Part shown: piece by piece, positions 1 through 13,131 of the stretch
Layout: each line of letters opens with the position of its first letter
Position numbering within the stretch: the stretch's first letter is position 1
DNA from: Massilia sp. H-1
Lineage (GTDB): Bacteria > Pseudomonadota > Gammaproteobacteria > Burkholderiales > Burkholderiaceae_D
NCBI GenBank assembly: GCA_024703915.1
Contig: CP087969.1
Location: 4,898,001 to 4,962,000, forward strand
Direction of reading: 5' to 3'
DNA length: 64,000 nt
The notes under the pieces: generated by a model
Told to the model about the DNA's origin: nothing
The model's input: only the letters and a program-made list of their open reading frames with translations
Database searches by the model: none
Position numbers and translations under genes: made by a program

Positions 1-998
1 GCAATCGCGTTCGCCAAGCGTCAGCCTGAAGTCGAGCTGATCCTCGTTGGCCTCGAGAATGACTTGCTGGCCGAACTCAAGAAGTGCAAGGCCGAGAACC
101 ACCCGCGCCTGTCGGTGGTGCACGCCTCCGAAATGGTCGAGATGGACGATCCCATCGAAGTCGCCTTGCGCCGCAAAAAGATTCCTCGATGCGCGTGGCG
201 ATCGAGCTGGTCAAGGAAGGCAAGGCCCAGGCCTGCGTTTCGGTAAGCAATACCGGCGCCCTGATGGCGGTCTCGCGCTATGTGCTCAAGACCATGGCCG
301 AAGCGTCGACCGTCCCGCCATCTGCTCGATCCTGCCGAACCAGAACGACGGCCCGACCTACATGCTCGACCTGGGCGCGAACGTCGATTGCAGAACCGCA
401 CCACCTGCACCAGTTCGCCATCATGGGTTCGGTCCTGGTGTCGGCCATGGAAGGCAAGGAACGTCCGACCATCGGCCTGCTCAACGTCGGCACCGAAGAA
501 ATCAAGGGCAATGAAGTGGTCAAGGCGACCGGCGAACTGCTGCGCGCCGACCACGAAGCGGGCGTGCTCAATTTCTACGGCAACGTCGAAGGCAACGATA
601 TCTTCAAGGGCACCACCGACATCATCGTCTGCGATGGCTTCGTCGGCAACGTGACCCTGAAGGCGGTCGAAGGCCTGGGCCGTTTCGTCAAGAGCGCGCT
701 GACGGCCGAATTCAAGCGCACCCCGCTGACCATGCTGGGCGCCCTGATTTCGCGCAGTGCGTTCAAGAACTTTTCCAACCGCTTCAATCCATCCCGTTAC
801 AACGGCGCCAGCCTGCTCGGTTTGCGCGGGCTCGTCTTCAAGAGCCATGGCGGGGCGGATTCGTACTCGTTCGAGTGGGCGATCAAACGCGCCTTCGATG
901 CGGCTAAATACAATGTGCAAGAGCATCTTTCGACCAAGATCGCCGAACTGATGCCGCGCACGCCTGACCCGGAAGCGACAGGCTCACCAACCAAGTAG
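1..998 (+). CDS. plsX: PlsX, acyl-ACP:phosphate acyltransferase (5' truncated by window)
   Basis: PlsX converts acyl-ACP to acyl-phosphate, the acyl donor for PlsY in phosphatidic acid synthesis. The window opens inside the gene. Recognisable stretches are RLSVVHASEMVEMDD, the phosphate-binding loop region SNTGALMA, LPNQNDGPTYMLDLGAN, and the long C-terminal part with GNVEGNDIFKGT and DGFVGNVTLK. Frame slips sit near 183 (one base lost), 302 (GCCGGC read as GCCGAAGC) and 393 (an extra A in TGCGAA); across them the protein reads continuously to the TAG at 996-998. It lies 11 bases before fabH, the usual plsX-fab arrangement. Confidence 0.95.
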
Positions 999-1009
999 GA
1001 CGGCTAGCA

Positions 1010-2008
1010 ATGACTTTGTACAGCAAAATTATCGGCACCGGCAGCTACCTGCCACAACAGCGCGTGACCAATGAAGACCTGACGGCACAGCTGGCGGCAA
1101 AGGGCATTGAAACCTCGGACGAGTGGATCGTCTCCGCAGCAGCGGCATTGAGGCGCGGCACTATGCGGCGGTCGACGAGCATTCGTCGGACCTGGCCGCG
1201 GCGGCGGGGCGCCGTGCACTCGAGATGGCTTAGGCCTGCAGCCCGAGCAGATCGACCTGGTCATCGTGGCCAGCTCGACGCCGGACTTCTACGGCAGTTT
1301 CCCGAGCACGGCCTGCATCGTCCAGCGCAAGCTCGGCATGCACAACAACAGCGCCGCGTTCGACGTCCAGGCCGTCTGCAGCGGCTTCGTGTACGCGGTC
1401 TCGGTGGCCGACGCCTTCATCAAGTCCGGTGCCCACAAGAACGTGATGGTGATCGGCGCGGAAGTGTTTTCCCGCATCCTCAATTTCGAAGACCGCACCA
1501 CCTGCGTGCTGTTCGGCGACGGCAGCAAGCACAAGGATCGTCCTGACCGCGTCCAAGGAGCCGGGCATCCTGGCCACCAAGCTGCACGCGGACGGACGCC
1601 ATTCCAACATCCTGTCGGTCCCGGGCAACCTGGCTTATGGCGCGACGTCATGCGCAGCGGCTTCCTGTACATGGATGGCCCGGCCGTCTTCAAGCTGGCC
1701 GTGTCGGTGCTGGAACAAGTGGCCCATGAGGCGCTCGAGCACGCCGAAGCATGCAGGCTTCCGAAATCGACTGGCTGATTCCGCACCAGGCCAATATCCG
1801 CATCATGAAGAGCACGGCCAAGAAACTCGACCTGCCGCTGGAAAAGATGGTGGTCACGGTCGATCAGCACGGCAATACCTCGGCCGCATCGATTCCGCTG
1901 GCGCTCGACATCGCCGTGCACGATGGCCGCGTCAAGCCGGGCGACAACGTGATGATGGAAGGCGTGGGCGGCGGCTTCACCTGGGGCGCGGTCCTCGCAA
2001 GAATGTAA
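1010..2008 (+). CDS. fabH: FabH, beta-ketoacyl-ACP synthase III
   Basis: FabH condenses acetyl-CoA with malonyl-ACP to start fatty-acid synthesis. The N-terminus MTLYSKIIGTGSYLPQQRVT is typical. The active-site Cys lies in QAVCSGFVYA, the His in IPHQANIRI and the Asn in HGNTSAAS, so the full Cys-His-Asn triad is present. Slips occur near 1135, 1232 (GCTTAGGC for GCCGGC), 1530, 1635 and 1748 (GCCGAAGC for GCCGGC). Intact length would be about 330 residues, as normal. An essential gene carrying this many slips argues for sequence error, not decay. Confidence 0.93.
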
Positions 2009-2031
2009 TAAGTAATAAGAAGGAGACAAGC

Positions 2032-2983
2032 ATGAGTAATTTCGCATTCGTATTTCCCGGCCAGGGCTCGCAAGCCATTGGCATGTTGAACGGTTTTGCT
2101 TAAGCAATGCCGCGGTCGAACAAACCATTGCCGAAGCCAATGAGGCGCTCGGCTTTGATCTGGGCAAGATGATCGCCGAAGGTCCCAAAGAAGACCTCGA
2201 CCTGACCACCAATACCCAGCCCGTCATGCTGACCGCCTCGGTCGCCGTGTACCGCGCCTGGCTCGCCATCGCCGATGGGCCCGGTGCCGCCGGTCGTGGT
2301 AGGCCACAGCGTGGGCGAATACTCGGCCCTGGTGGCCCATGCGCGTGATCGCGTTCAAGGATGCGGTGCCGCTGGTGCGCTTCCGCGCCAAGGTGATGCA
2401 GGAAGCGGTGCCGGTCGGACTGGGCGGCATGGCCGTCATCCTGGGCCTGGGCGCCGATGATGTACGCGCTGTGCCTGGAAGCGGCCGCCGCCGAGCCTGG
2501 CAGTGTGGTCGAGCCCGTCAATTTCAATGAACCGACCCAGATCGTGATCATTTACCACACCGCGGCCGTCGAGCGCGCCTGCAAACTGGCCAAGGCCAAG
2601 GGCGCCAAGCGCGCCATGAAGCTGGCCGTGTCGGCCCCGTTCCACTCGTCGCTGCTCAAAGTAGGCCTCGGACCGCTTGCAGGAATACTTGCAGAACGTC
2701 ACGTTCAACGCGCCGCAGATTACCTTGATCAACAATGTCGATGTGGCTATCCTGAACGATCCGGCTGCGATCAAGGATGCGCTGGTGCGCCAGGCCATCG
2801 GCCCCGTGCGCTGGGTTGAAACCATGCAGAAACTGGCGGCCGACGGCACCACCCAGGTGATCGAGCGCGCCCAGCAAGGTGCTGATCGGCATGGCCAAAC
2901 GCATCGATGCCCGCCTGGTCGGCGAAGCGCTGGTCGATCAGGCCGGGCTCGATCGCGTGTTGAGCACGCTCAACCAGGCTTGA
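2032..2983 (+). CDS. fabD: FabD, malonyl-CoA:ACP transacylase
   Basis: FabD transfers malonyl groups from CoA to ACP. It starts MSNFAFVFPGQGSQAIGML with the family motif GQGSQ; the catalytic Ser is in VVGHSVGEYSAL, and AFHSSLL-type sequence (PFHSSLLK) supplies the second active-site region. A strong ribosome binding site, AAGGAGACA, precedes ATG 2032. Slips are seen near 2098-2105 (GCTTAAGC for GCCGGC after NGFA), 2272, 2335, 2458, 2662 and 2875. The gene lies 24 bases after fabH and 58 bases before fabG. Confidence 0.92.
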
Positions 2984-3040
2984 AGCCGGGCGTAGGCAGT
3001 CTCAGCGTAGCATCGTGAAAACTAGAACAAAAGGAATGGA

Positions 3041-3781
3041 ATGAATCTCGAAAAACAAGTTGCACTCGTGACCGGCGCATCGCGCGGTATCGGCAAGGCC
3101 ATCGCGCTTGAACTGGCGCGCCAGGGCGCCACCGTGGTCGGCACCGCCACCACCGAATCAGGCGCAGCCGCGATTGCAGCTTACCTCGCCGAGTTCGGCG
3201 GCAAGGGCGTGGTCCTGAACGTGACCGACGCCTGCGCTGCACCGCCTGCGTCGACGACGTGCAAAAGTCGTACGGCAGCCTGTCGATTCTGGTCAACAAT
3301 GCTTAAGCATCACCCAGGACCAGCTGGCCATGCGCATGAAGGACGAGGAATGGGACAGCGTGATCGCGACCAACCTGTCGGCGGTCGGCCGCCTGTCGCG
3401 CGCCGTATTGCGCGGTATGATGAAAGCCAAGCATGGGCGTATTATTAACATCACGTCGGTGGTGGGCGCGTCCGGCAACCCTGGCCAGATGAATTACGCT
3501 GCGGCAAAAGCTGGCGTGGCTTAGGCATGACGCGCGCCCTGGCCCGCGAAATCGGCAGCCGCAATATCACCGTGAACTGCGTCGCACCAGGCTTTATCGA
3601 TACCGACATGACCAAGTCGCTCGGCGAAGACCAGCACGCCGCCTTGCTGACGCAAATTCCGCTGGCCCGCCTCGGCGCGCCGGAAGATATCGCGTACGCG
3701 GTCGCGTTTTTGGCCGGTCCGCAGGCCGCCTACATCACGGGCACCGAGCTGCACGTGAATGGCGGCATGTACATGAATTAA
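3041..3781 (+). CDS. fabG: FabG, 3-oxoacyl-ACP reductase
   Basis: This short-chain dehydrogenase reduces 3-oxoacyl-ACP with NADPH. The Rossmann motif TGASRGIGKAI is near the N-terminus, NNA near residue 87, the catalytic Ser in NITSVVG, and the catalytic Tyr/Lys pair in YAAAKAG; it ends in a typical GTELHVNGGMYMN. Slips at about 3235, 3301-3308 (GCTTAAGC where NNAGIT needs GCCGGC) and 3520-3527 (GCTTAGGC where GVAGMT needs GCCGGC) break the frame. These two sites are the clearest demonstration of the recurrent substitution seen across the window. Confidence 0.95.
3301..3308. other. Representative GCTTAAGC tag at a frame slip
   Basis: The conserved FabG sequence LVNNAGITQDQ requires AATGCCGGCATC here, but the sequence reads AATGCTTAAGCATC, two bases longer and with an in-frame TAA. 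Identical GCTTAAGC strings occur at 2098, 8211, 14307, 23511, 31116, 31537, 33897, 38624, 41733, 52814, 55271, 57878, 61524 and 62233. Wherever the protein is conserved enough to judge, GCCGGC restores the frame. Close variants (GCTTAGGC, GCTAAGC, GCCTAAGC, GCCGAAGC) mark many other slips. Confidence 0.85.
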
Positions 3782-3955
3782 GTTTTGCTGTTGGGTAACA
3801 GGTTTTGTGCGCAGCAGAATACGAAAATGCGGTCAAATATCACCTGTTAGCAGTACTTTCAGTGGAATTTACGTCAGAAGCTGAAATTAGTTTTTCAGCG
3901 CGCAAACCTGATAAAATGCGCGCACTTTCCGTAACACACACAATGGAGCCATAAC

Positions 3956-4194
3956 ATGTCGGATATCGAACAACGCGTTAAAAAATCGTCGCTGAGCAAC
4001 TGGGCGTTGCAGAAGTAGACATCAAAATCGAATCCTCGTTCGTTGACGACCTCGGCGCCGATTCCCTCGACACCGTCGAACTGGTGATGGCACTGGAAGA
4101 CGAATTCGAAATGGAAATCCCTGACGAACAAGCAGAAAAAATCACGACCGTGAAACAGGCAATCGATTACGCCACCGCGCACGTCAAGGCCTAA
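3956..4194 (+). CDS. acpP: Acyl carrier protein
   Basis: ACP carries the growing acyl chain on a phosphopantetheine arm. The attachment Ser is in GADSLDTVELV, and the acidic helix DEFEMEIPDEQAEKI follows. The gene starts MSDIEQRVKK at ATG 3956 and ends ATAHVKA. Two changes break it here: one A is missing from the A-run after GTT (near 3979), and a TAG stands at 4015-4017 where VAEADIK requires GCG. The 174-base gap upstream presumably holds its own promoter; I see no unambiguous -35/-10 pair. AcpS encoded at 16947 is the enzyme that would activate it. Confidence 0.93.
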
Positions 4195-4220
4195 GTTTTT
4201 ACAGTTTTAGGGAGAATCGC

Positions 4221-5465
<1,245 letters not shown>

Positions 5466-5491
5466 TCCGGCCCGAAGCAGAGTGAACCAAA

Positions 5492-5523
5492 GGCGCCCGC
5501 TTCTGTCATAGGAAGTGGGCGCC
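5492..5523 (+). terminator. Hairpin after fabF
   Basis: GGCGCCCGCTTC pairs with GGAAGTGGGCGCC across a short loop, 26 bases after the fabF stop. There is no long T-run, so termination strength is uncertain, but position and stem stability fit the end of the fab operon. Confidence 0.5.
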
Positions 5524-5599
5524 ATTGCAGCGCTGGGTCCTCGCCGGTTGCCCAGTGCCCGGTGCTTCGCACCCGCGCCGCTCATTGTTCCTTTCTTGT

Positions 5600-6056
5600 A
5601 TGTCGATCGCGGTTTCCGCTGTCATCGCGCCGTCACGTCTGTTGCGGCTGCTTCTGTTCGGATTTGGCGCCGGTTGCGCCGCAGCCGCGGTCGCGCTCGC
5701 CGGTCCGCAGGCGGCGCGCTTTCATTATCCCTGGGCGGGCGCGGCGCTGTGCGTGGCGGCCGCCGTGCTGGCCTGGCGCGCGGCACCGGCTACCACGCGC
5801 CGGATTGATATTTCTGGACCCGGCGAGATTCGCCTGTTGGTACAACACGGTATGGGCCCCGCCATGGAACTGCTGCCGTTCTGCACCGTGTGGCCGTGGC
5901 TGATGCTGCTCCTGCTGCGCGAGGCGGGGCAGGGCGTGACGGTCGTCTGCATCCTGCCCGACAGCGTCCCGCCTGAGCAGTTTCTGCAATATTGCGCTCA
6001 TGATCAGGACGATTGCTGGACGGGACCAAGAGTTTAGAAAGCACAAAATATTTTGA
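5600..6056 (+). CDS. YgfX-like inner-membrane protein
   Basis: A small protein of about 150 residues with two hydrophobic segments near residues 13-35 and 45-62, and basic/hydrophobic sequence after, located between fabF and rpoE where betaproteobacteria often carry a YgfX-type protein. The start ATG 5600 gives MSIAVSAVIAPSRLLRLLLF. One slip near 5985 is needed; beyond it the frame reads RTIAGRDQEFRKHKIF and stops at TGA 6054-6056. The stop overlaps the -35 of the rpoE promoter. Family assignment rests on topology and position, not on a decisive motif. Confidence 0.55.
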
Positions 6057-6082
6057 ACTTATTGCAACGGGCCAACTCTATA
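6055..6082 (+). promoter_or_regulatory. Sigma-E type promoter of rpoE
   Basis: GAACTT (6055-6060), a 16-base spacer, then TCTATA (6077-6082) matches the ECF sigma-E consensus (GAACTT, 16-17 bases, TCTRA). It lies 41 bases upstream of the rpoE start, so it would give positive autoregulation as known for rpoE operons. Confidence 0.65.
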
Positions 6083-6123
6083 TACAGGTGGACGCGCCCG
6101 ATGCAGCCAAGAGGGCATGGTCA

Positions 6124-6726
6124 GTGACGACAGAACGCGAGTGTGATCAACTGCTGGTCGAACGCGTCCAGGCTGGCGAGCGCCAAGCCTTCGACTTGTT
6201 GGTAGGAAAGTATCAGCGCCGCCTCATGCGGCTGGTGTCGCGCCTCGTGCACGATCCGGCCGAGGCCGAGGACGTGGTCCAGGAAACATTCATCAAGGCA
6301 TATCGTGCCTTGCGCCATTTCAGGGGGATTCGGCGTTTTATACCTGGCTGTACAGGATAGGAATCAATACAGCAAAGAATTTTCTCGTCACACAGGGCAG
6401 GCGTGCCCCGACTTCCACCGAAGCCGATGCTGAGCGCGCCGAAGCGTTTGACGATGCGGACAGCTTGCGTGACATAAACACCCCGGAATCGGTGTTGGCC
6501 AGCAAGCAGATCGCAATGACGGTCAATGCCGCCATGGAGGCGCTGCCGCTGGAATTGCGGACGGCGATTGTCCTGCAGGGAAATTGAAGGTTTGAGCTAT
6601 GAAGAAATATCCGAGGTCATGGCATGCCCGATCGGCACCGTCCGGAGCCGGATTTTCAGGGCGCGCGAAGTCATCGCCGAAAAGTTGAGGCCGCTTCTCG
6701 ACTTACCGGTTGACAAGCGACGCTAG
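6124..6726 (+). CDS. rpoE: RNA polymerase ECF sigma factor RpoE
   Basis: Sigma-E directs envelope-stress transcription. Region 2 is seen in FDLLVGKYQRRLMRLVSRLV and DVVQETFIKAYRAL; region 4 in LPLELRTAIVLREIEGLSYE and GTVRSRIFRAREVI, the DNA-recognition helix. I take GTG 6124 as start because the protein then begins at the usual point (VTTERECDQLLVERV). Slips lie near 6327 and 6585. It is followed by rseA and degP, the classical module. About 200 residues, normal for the family. Confidence 0.93.
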
Positions 6727-6791
6727 GTGTAGCGATGATCGTAACACTCGGTTAAATTTGGTTGCCTACCTACGCTGACGGAACATCCCAG

Positions 6792-7180
6792 ATGGACACG
6801 CATAAAAAAATTCATGAACATATTTCCACCCTCAGCGACGGCGAACTTGCGCCCGCCGACCTCGAACTGGCGCTGGCCGCCCTGCACTCGGCCGACGGTC
6901 AGCAAGCCTGGAATACCTACCACCGGATCGGCGACGTGCTGCGCGCCCAGGCCACACCCGAACTGTCGGAAGGGTTTGCCGACCGGCTGGCCGCGCGCCT
7001 GGCGGCCGAGCGGCGCCCGTGCGGCGCGCCGCCCGCAGCGCGGCCGCCGACAAGGGGCGCGCCGATGCCGCTCCGCCGGAAGCGGCCGCCGCCTGTTCGG
7101 CCGCCCCCGAAGGTCCGGGCCCGGCCGCCGAAGCCGTGGCCGTCACCACCGCCAGGCCCGCCATCGTCTCGGTATCCTGA
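6792..7180 (+). CDS. rseA: RseA-type anti-sigma factor
   Basis: The N-terminus MDTHKKIHEHISTLSDGELA and the following EL/LAALHSADGQQAWNTYHRI are typical of the sigma-binding domain of RseA/MucA proteins, which hold RpoE at the inner membrane. The rest is Ala/Pro-rich. I see no convincing membrane helix in the reconstructed C-terminus, and the protein is only about 130 residues, so it may be short or damaged by a slip near 7030-7060. It is followed directly by degP; no rseB gene lies between, unlike the usual rseA-rseB order. Confidence 0.75.
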
Positions 7181-7255
7181 CCGAAATGCCGGGGGCGGCT
7201 CCGCGCCCGTCCGTTTTCGCTTACCATAAGCGCAAGACAACCATCCCCCGCTCCC

Positions 7256-8716
7256 ATGACCAAGCCACCTCGTTTTGGACGTTCGCTGATCCCGGCCCTG
7301 ATGCTGTCCGCCGCCGGCCTCCTGTGCACGCTGCCGCCCGCCATGGCAGCGCCCGCGGCGGCGCCGCTGGTGACGGGCTTGCCCGATTTCACCGAGCTGA
7401 TCGACAAGGTGGGCCCTGGGGTGGTCAATATCCGCACCAGCGCCAAGGTCAAGCTGGGGCAGGGCGGTATTTCCGACGAACAGTTCCAGGAATATTTCCA
7501 GCGCCGCTTCGGCATCCCGCTGCCGCAGCTCGGCCCCGCGCGTAAGCGCGGCGGCGCGCGACGAAGACGTGCAGCGCGGCGTCGGTTCCGGCTTCATCAT
7601 TTCCAATGACGGCTATGTGCTGACCAATGCCCACGTGGTCGAGGGCGCCGACGAAGTGCTGGTCACGCTCACCGACCGGCGCGAATTCAAGGCCAAGGTG
7701 CTGGGCGCGGACACGCGCTCGGACGTGGCCCTGCTCAAGGTCGAGGCCAGCAACCTGCCGCACCTGCAGATCGGCGACTCCGACAAGATCCGGGTCGGCG
7801 AATGGGTGATCGCGATCGGCTCGCCCTTCAATCTCGACAATACCGTCACGGCTAAGCATCATCTCGGCCAAGGCGCTGATACCGGCGATCTGCTGCCCAT
7901 GATCCAGAGCGATGTGGCGGTCAATCCCGGCAACTCGGGCGGCCCGCTGATCAATATGTACGGCAAAGTCATCGGGATCAATTCGCAGATTGCCACGCTC
8001 TCAGGCGGCTACAACGGCGTCTCGTTCGCGGTGCCCATCGATGAAGCGATGCGCGTGTCCGAGCAGCTCAAGCAATCAGGCAAGGTCACGCGCGGGCGGA
8101 TCGGGGTCCAGATCCTCGAGATCGGCAAGGACCTGACCGAGCCGCTCGGCCTGGGCCAGACCCGCGGCCTGGAAGTGGTGCGGATCGAGCCCGACGGTCC
8201 GGCCGACAAGGCTTAAGCATCAAGGTCGGCGACATCATCCTCAAATTCAATGGCAAGACCATCGAGAAAAACGGCGACCTGCAACGGCTGGTTGGCAGCT
8301 TGCCGATCGGCAGCACCGGCACCGTGACCCTGTGGCGCCGCGGCGTCCAGCAAGACCTCAAGGTCGGCATCAGCGACCTCGATGCCGAAGCCAAGGGCAA
8401 GAAGGCCCCGCTCAAGGTGCCCAAGGCGGAGCAGCTGCCGAACGCGATCGGCCTGCAGGTGAACGATCTGAGCGCCGAGCAGCGCGCCGAGCTGGGCGTG
8501 GTAGGCGGGCGTGCAGGTGGCACAGAGCGAGGGCGCGGCAGCGCGGGCCTAAGCATCCAGGCCGGCGACGTGATTCTCCAGCTCAATACCGTCGAAGTGA
8601 AGGACGCCAAGCAGTTCAACGGCATGGTGGCCCGCCTCGATCCGAAAAAGACGGCAGCGGTGCTGGTGCGGCGCGACGAGTCCACGCGCTACGTCGTGAT
8701 CAAGCCGCGCCTCTAG
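7256..8716 (+). CDS. degP: Periplasmic serine protease DegP/MucD
   Basis: A Do-family protease/chaperone of the periplasm with a signal peptide (hydrophobic run around residues 12-35, ending AMAAPAAAP). The S1C triad is intact: His in TNAHVVEGA (codon 7632-7634), Asp in TRSDVALLK (7722-7724) and Ser in GNSGGPL (7935-7937). Two PDZ domains follow, visible as GLEVVRIEPDGPADKAGI and GIQAGDVILQLNTVEV. Slips near 7545, 7851 (GCTAAGC), 8211-8218 (GCTTAAGC), 8505 and 8549 (GCCTAAGC). About 485 residues restored. Expected to be under sigma-E control with the upstream genes. Confidence 0.93.
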
Positions 8717-8778
8717 GCCTTGACGGCAGGCGGGCCTTGTCGCTTATCATGGCGGCGCCCCAATCGCGGAGATCACCG

Positions 8779-9913
8779 ATGACCCTGCCTTCCCTGTTGC
8801 TGGCCGCTGCTTCTACCTTGTCTGCCTGCCTGCGGCGCTGGCCGCCGCCCCGCGCGACAAGCCGGCCCGTCCGGCCGCCGCCGCGGCCCCGCTGGCGCCC
8901 GCTGCCCTGCCTGCCTTGCCCGACTTCACCGCCCTGGCGGCAGCCAGTTCGCCTGCCGTGGTCACGATCAGCGCCTTCACGGCCAACGATGCGGGGCCGC
9001 GTGTCGATCCATTCCGCCAGTTCTTCAAGGAGCGCGGCGTGAAGGAGACGGAACCGCGCGCCGCGCCCATCAAGACCCGGCCGGACGCGATCGGCGCCAG
9101 CTTCCTCGTCTCTGCCGATGGCTTGATCGTGACCGCCGATTTCGTGGTCGAACGCGCCGCGCGGCTGCGGGTCACGCTGGCCGATGGCCGCCGCTTCAAG
9201 GCGCGCCTGGTCGGAGCCGACGCCCGCACCGGCGTGGCGCTGCTCAAGATCGATGGCGGCGGCTTGCCGCTGTTGCCGGTCGGCGACTCCGCCGCCTTGC
9301 GGGCCGGCAGAGTGGGTCTACACGGTCGGTTCGCCGCACAATCTCAACAATTCGATCGCGGTCGGCATCGTCGCCGCCACCGCGCGACGGATGCGTATCT
9401 GCCCATGATCCAGACCGATCTGCCTTTCAGCCCGGGCAATGGCGGCGGTCCCTTGCTCAATCTGCGCGGTGAAGTGGTCGGCGTCGTGTCCCAGTTCATC
9501 TCCAGGGGCGATGGCGGGCGCATCGGCTTTTCGCTCCCGATCACCGAGGTCATGCAGGCCGTGAACCAGCTGCGGAGCGGCAGCGTGCCGCGCTATGGCC
9601 GGATCGGCGTCAGCCTCGGCGATCCCGACGCGCCGGCCGGGGACGAGGACGGGGCGCCATGCCCCCCGGCGTGCTGGTGTCCGACGTCGACCAGGGCGGG
9701 CTTGGCCCGAACGCTTGAAGCATCCGCCAGGGCGACCGCCTGCTGGCCTGGGACGGACGCGCGCTGCCCAGCGCTGCCGTGTTGCGGCGCCTGGCTGGCA
9801 GCGCGGCCATCGGCAGCCAGGCCGTGCTGACACTGTTGCGTGACGGCAAGCAAATGACGCTGCCGGTCACCGTCGCCGAAGCGCCCGCCGAGCGCGGCGG
9901 GGAGGGGCGATGA
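8779..9913 (+). CDS. HtrA-like protein lacking the catalytic triad (pseudoprotease)
   Basis: A second Do/HtrA-type protein directly after degP, with a signal peptide and one PDZ domain (VLVSDVDQGGLART, then GDRLLAWDGR). The protease fold is clear, but aligning it by eye with the neighbouring DegP shows all three catalytic residues replaced: His to Phe in VTADFVVERA (codon 9141-9143), Asp to Gly in ARTGVALLK (9231-9233) and Ser to Gly in GNGGGPLLN (9441-9443). None of these codons lies at a frame slip (slips are near 8830, 9310, 9390, 9655, 9713). It probably cannot cleave peptides and may act as a chaperone or as a partner of DegP. The stop overlaps the next start (ATGA). Confidence 0.8.
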
Positions 9914-10173
9914 GCATCCACTTCACGCTCTATTCGCGCGGCTATTGCCACCTGTGCGACGACTTGCTGGCCGCCTTGCTGGCCTTGCAAACGGACAGCG
10001 CCCGCTTCGAGGTCGCGGTGATCGACGTCGACGCCGATCCCGACCTGGTGGCGCGCTTCGACGAGCTGGTGCCGGTTTTGTACGGCGATCTGGCCCGGCC
10101 CGAGCTGTGCCACTATTTCCTCGACCAGGCGGCAGTCCTGGCGTATGTCAACGGCCAGTCTGTGTCGGATTAA
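9910..10173 (+). CDS. Glutaredoxin-like protein (DUF836 type)
   Basis: An 87-residue thioredoxin-fold protein, FTLYSRGYCHLCDDLLAALL, with a C-H-L-C active site at residues 14-17, as in the glutaredoxin-like family commonly encoded just before lepA. It has no frame slip. ATG 9910 overlaps the stop of the HtrA-like gene, implying translational coupling and a place at the end of the rpoE operon. Confidence 0.85.
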   Translation: MSIHFTLYSRGYCHLCDDLLAALLALQTDSARFEVAVIDVDADPDLVARFDELVPVLYGDLARPELCHYFLDQAAVLAYVNGQSVSD

Positions 10174-10283
10174 CAATGTTTTAGCCGAATTCCGCATAAA
10201 CCGGGCTTTCTACCCCGAAATCCGGTAAAATGCGGGGTCGGAAAAGCTTCTGTTTCATTCACGCAGTTTCTCCTTCTTGATAA

Positions 10284-10327
10284 GGCGCTCGCCTGGGGAT
10301 TGGATGCCCCCTTGGAGCGCTTTTTTG
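10284..10327 (+). terminator. Rho-independent terminator before lepA
   Basis: GGCGCTC (10284-10290) pairs with GGAGCGC (10314-10320) and is followed by TTTTTT. An inner GGGG/CCCC pair extends the hairpin. It separates the rpoE-degP operon from lepA. Confidence 0.75.
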
Positions 10328-10399
10328 TATGGCCCGCCTTGCCGCGGAGCCGGGCTGGTCCCGAATGTCGTCCCTCCACCTTGGTTTTGAATTGCATTA

Positions 10400-12191
<1,792 letters not shown>

Positions 12192-12193
12192 CC

Positions 12194-13112
12194 GTGCAAG
12201 CAATCTTAAGCAACTTTGCCCTGATTCTGTTTGTCCTGATGATCCTGACCGGGATCATCTGGTTCCTCGACGTGTTTTACCTGGCCAAGCAGCGCCGCCG
12301 CGCGGCCGATGCCGCCCTGGCCGAGTACGATGCCCGGGCCGCCCGCCTGGTGGCCGACGGCGTCAAGCCCGACAGCAACGTGCATGCACGCAGCGAGCTC
12401 GAGCAAGGTCTGCTGCGCCAGCCGACCTGGATCGAGTATTCGGGCAGCTTCTTCCCGGTGATCGCGCTGGTGTTCTTCCTGCGTTCTTTCCTGTACGAGC
12501 CGTTCAAGATTCCAACCTCGTCGATGGTGCCGACCCTGCTCGTGGGCGACCTGATCCTGGTGAATAAATACACCTACGGCGTGCGCCTGCCGATCATCAA
12601 CGAGAAAATCATCAGCGTGAACGACCCCAAGCGCGGCGACGTCATGGTCTTCAAGTATCCCAAGGATATGAGCCAGGACTACATCAAGCGCGTGATCGGG
12701 GTCCCAGGTGATAAAATCGTCTATGAAAACAAGCGGCTGACGGTCAATGGCAATGTCATTACCTACAACCAGCTCGACGAATACCTGGACGAGGAGGGCA
12801 CTCTCTCGTACCGCAAGCAATTCCTGGAAAACTTGCCAGAAAAGAAACATCGCATTCTGAACCACGCACGACCAGCCGAATGTGAACCTGGCCATCGTCA
12901 GGCGCTTCATGGGCAGTGAAGGCTGTAGCTTCAGCGCTGAAAAATATACCTGTACCGTACCTGCAGGCAATTACTTTATGATGGGCGATAACCGGGACAA
13001 CAGTCTGGACAGCCGCTACTGGGGATTCGTTCCCGACAAGAACATCGTCGGCAAAGCGTTCTTCGTCTGGATGAACCTGGGTAACCCCAAGCGTATTGGT
13101 GGAATCGACTAA
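12194..13112 (+). CDS. lepB: Signal peptidase I
   Basis: LepB removes signal peptides from secreted proteins. A GTG start at 12194 gives (M)QAILSNFALILFVLMILTG, the first of two N-terminal membrane helices (the second near residues 90-105, SFFPVIALVFFLRSFLYEPF). The nucleophile Ser lies in FKIPTSSMVPTL, and the catalytic Lys in DYIKRVIGVPGD. The conserved GDNRDNSLDSRYWGFVP box is near the C-terminus. One slip near 12865. Length about 305 residues, normal. Confidence 0.95.
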
Positions 13113-13131
13113 GACCTAAAGGACTATTCAC

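Noticed and set aside
1289..2551. Long antisense open frame (420 codons) opposite fabH and fabD
   Set aside because: It is the low-stop shadow of high-G+C genes on the other strand; the translation has no domain features and the forward strand reads FabH and FabD.
5515..5599. Upstream start for the YgfX-like gene
   Set aside because: The extra residues are Arg/Pro-rich and include the fabF terminator hairpin; ATG 5600 gives a normal membrane-protein start.
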